DNA from: Bacteroidales bacterium
GTDB taxonomy: Bacteria > Bacteroidota > Bacteroidia > Bacteroidales > UBA12170
NCBI GenBank assembly: GCA_016933745.1
Contig: JAFGAK010000338.1
Span: 1-35,132 of the forward strand
DNA: 35,132 nt
Direction: 5' to 3'
Numbering within the stretch: the first letter of the stretch is position 1; every line of letters starts with the position of its first letter. This document shows positions 34,659-35,132 of the stretch, in pieces. Position numbers and translations under genes: made by a program. The notes beneath the pieces were generated by a model. It saw nothing but the letters and a program-made list of their open reading frames with translations. It made no database searches and was not told where the DNA came from.

Positions 34659-35132
34659 ATGCAGAATATACATTTGTTTCGCGAAAAATTAACAAAAGCA
34701 TTCACCAAAGAACTGCCTGGGCCAAAATCACATTTAGAATTGGCTCATTTGGAACGAGTGGAAGAAGTAAAACGACTTGCTAAGCCTAAAAACGCAAAGG
34801 AAAGTGCTGTCCTTGTTATCCTTTTTCCTGAAAACGACGAAATCCATTTGCTTCTAATTCAAAGAACCATCTATAATGGAGCGCACAGCGGACAAATTTC
34901 TTTCCCCGGTGGTAAGGTAGAAGAGACAGATGTTGATTATATACACACTGCTTTACGAGAAACAGAAGAAGAAATTGGACTTTCTGTTTTGTCTCAGCAA
35001 ATCGTTGGAAAACTATCCAATATTTATATTCCGCCAAGCAATTTTGTTGTAGAGCCTTTTGTGGCTGTTATTGATCAACTTAATGATTTAAAATTGAATT
35101 TTTCAGAAGTTGAAACCATTTATAAAATTCCT
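34659..35132 (+). CDS. CoA pyrophosphatase-type NUDIX hydrolase, 3'-truncated by window edge (not in ORF track)
   Basis: The frame begins at the ATG at 34659 and is open to the last base (158 codons, no stop), which explains why the track omits it; only a false minus-strand shadow is listed there. The protein starts MQNIHLFREKLTKAF. It has LLLIQRTIYNGAHSGQISFPGG, the block preceding the NUDIX box in CoA/acyl-CoA pyrophosphatases (NudL, NUDT7/8), followed by the box itself, GGKVEETDVDYIHTALRETEEEIGL. The REXXEE metal motif is intact as RETEEE. The family hydrolyses CoA and its thioesters to 4'-phosphopantetheine forms and 3',5'-ADP. It is divergent from clpS. Confidence 0.9.
   Translation, partial: MQNIHLFREKLTKAFTKELPGPKSHLELAHLERVEEVKRLAKPKNAKESAVLVILFPENDEIHLLLIQRTIYNGAHSGQISFPGGKVEETDVDYIHTALRETEEEIGLSVLSQQIVGKLSNIYIPPSNFVVEPFVAVIDQLNDLKLNFSEVETIYKIP

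Noticed and set aside
34816-35037. 73-aa minus-strand ORF at the right edge
   Set aside because: It is the antisense shadow of the NUDIX gene, whose plus-strand frame carries the full NUDIX box.
1-35132. CRISPR arrays, insertion sequences, prophage, tRNA or rRNA
   Set aside because: No regularly spaced repeats, transposase motifs, phage genes or tRNA-like cloverleaf were recognised on reading both strands.

Overview
The window is AT-rich chromosomal DNA from a member of the Bacteroidota. Evidence for this: -7 promoter elements of the TAnnTTTG type, almost no Shine-Dalgarno sites, a secreted nuclease with a type IX secretion C-terminal tail, a FloA/NfeD pair, and above all a flexirubin-type pigment cluster whose ammonia-lyase closely resembles, from memory, the Flavobacterium johnsoniae tyrosine ammonia-lyase. 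I cannot fix the family or genus from the sequence alone.

Layout. 1-2366 (+): formate dehydrogenase alpha chain, cut at its 5' end by the window edge. 2504-6239 (-): gyrA followed by a TPR protein. 6494-9034 (+): clpC, divergent from gyrA and separated by a perfect bidirectional terminator from a convergent secreted endonuclease I (9100-10971, -). 11052-27068 (-): the pigment cluster. 27134-29279 (-): miaA and a glycosyltransferase. 29348-34164 (-): nfeD, floA and a large BNR-repeat exported protein. 34285-34557 (-): clpS. 34659-end (+): a truncated CoA-pyrophosphatase-type NUDIX gene that is missing from the ORF track. No gene-free stretch exceeds 300 bases; the longest is 6240-6493, the divergent gyrA/clpC promoter region. 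No tRNA, rRNA, CRISPR or insertion sequence was seen.

The pigment cluster reads, in transcription order: tyrosine ammonia-lyase (makes 4-coumarate), FabG-like ketoreductase, ketosynthase, ACP, LpxL-like acyltransferase, DarA, DarB (together a dialkylresorcinol), a 59-residue membrane peptide absent from the ORF track, a small exported protein, a hotdog dehydratase-like protein, an unknown 134-residue protein, a BtrH-like acyltransferase, a thioesterase, a ketosynthase, a ketosynthase half-protein, a second ACP, a ketosynthase, a ketosynthase-like protein that has lost all three catalytic residues, a polysaccharide deacetylase, a DUF2141 protein and LolA. From darB to lolA the genes overlap or abut almost without a gap. 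The likely product is a flexirubin: an aryl polyene acid ester-linked to a dialkylresorcinol. A CoA ligase/AMP-binding enzyme and an RND/MMPL-type exporter, usual in such clusters, are not in the window.

The most interesting points are the two degenerate ketosynthase-like proteins (candidate chain-length factors), the unlisted 59-residue membrane peptide, the small exported protein with a superoxide-reductase-like residue pattern, the 134-residue unknown, and the two competing candidates (BtrH-like, LpxL-like) for the ester-forming step.
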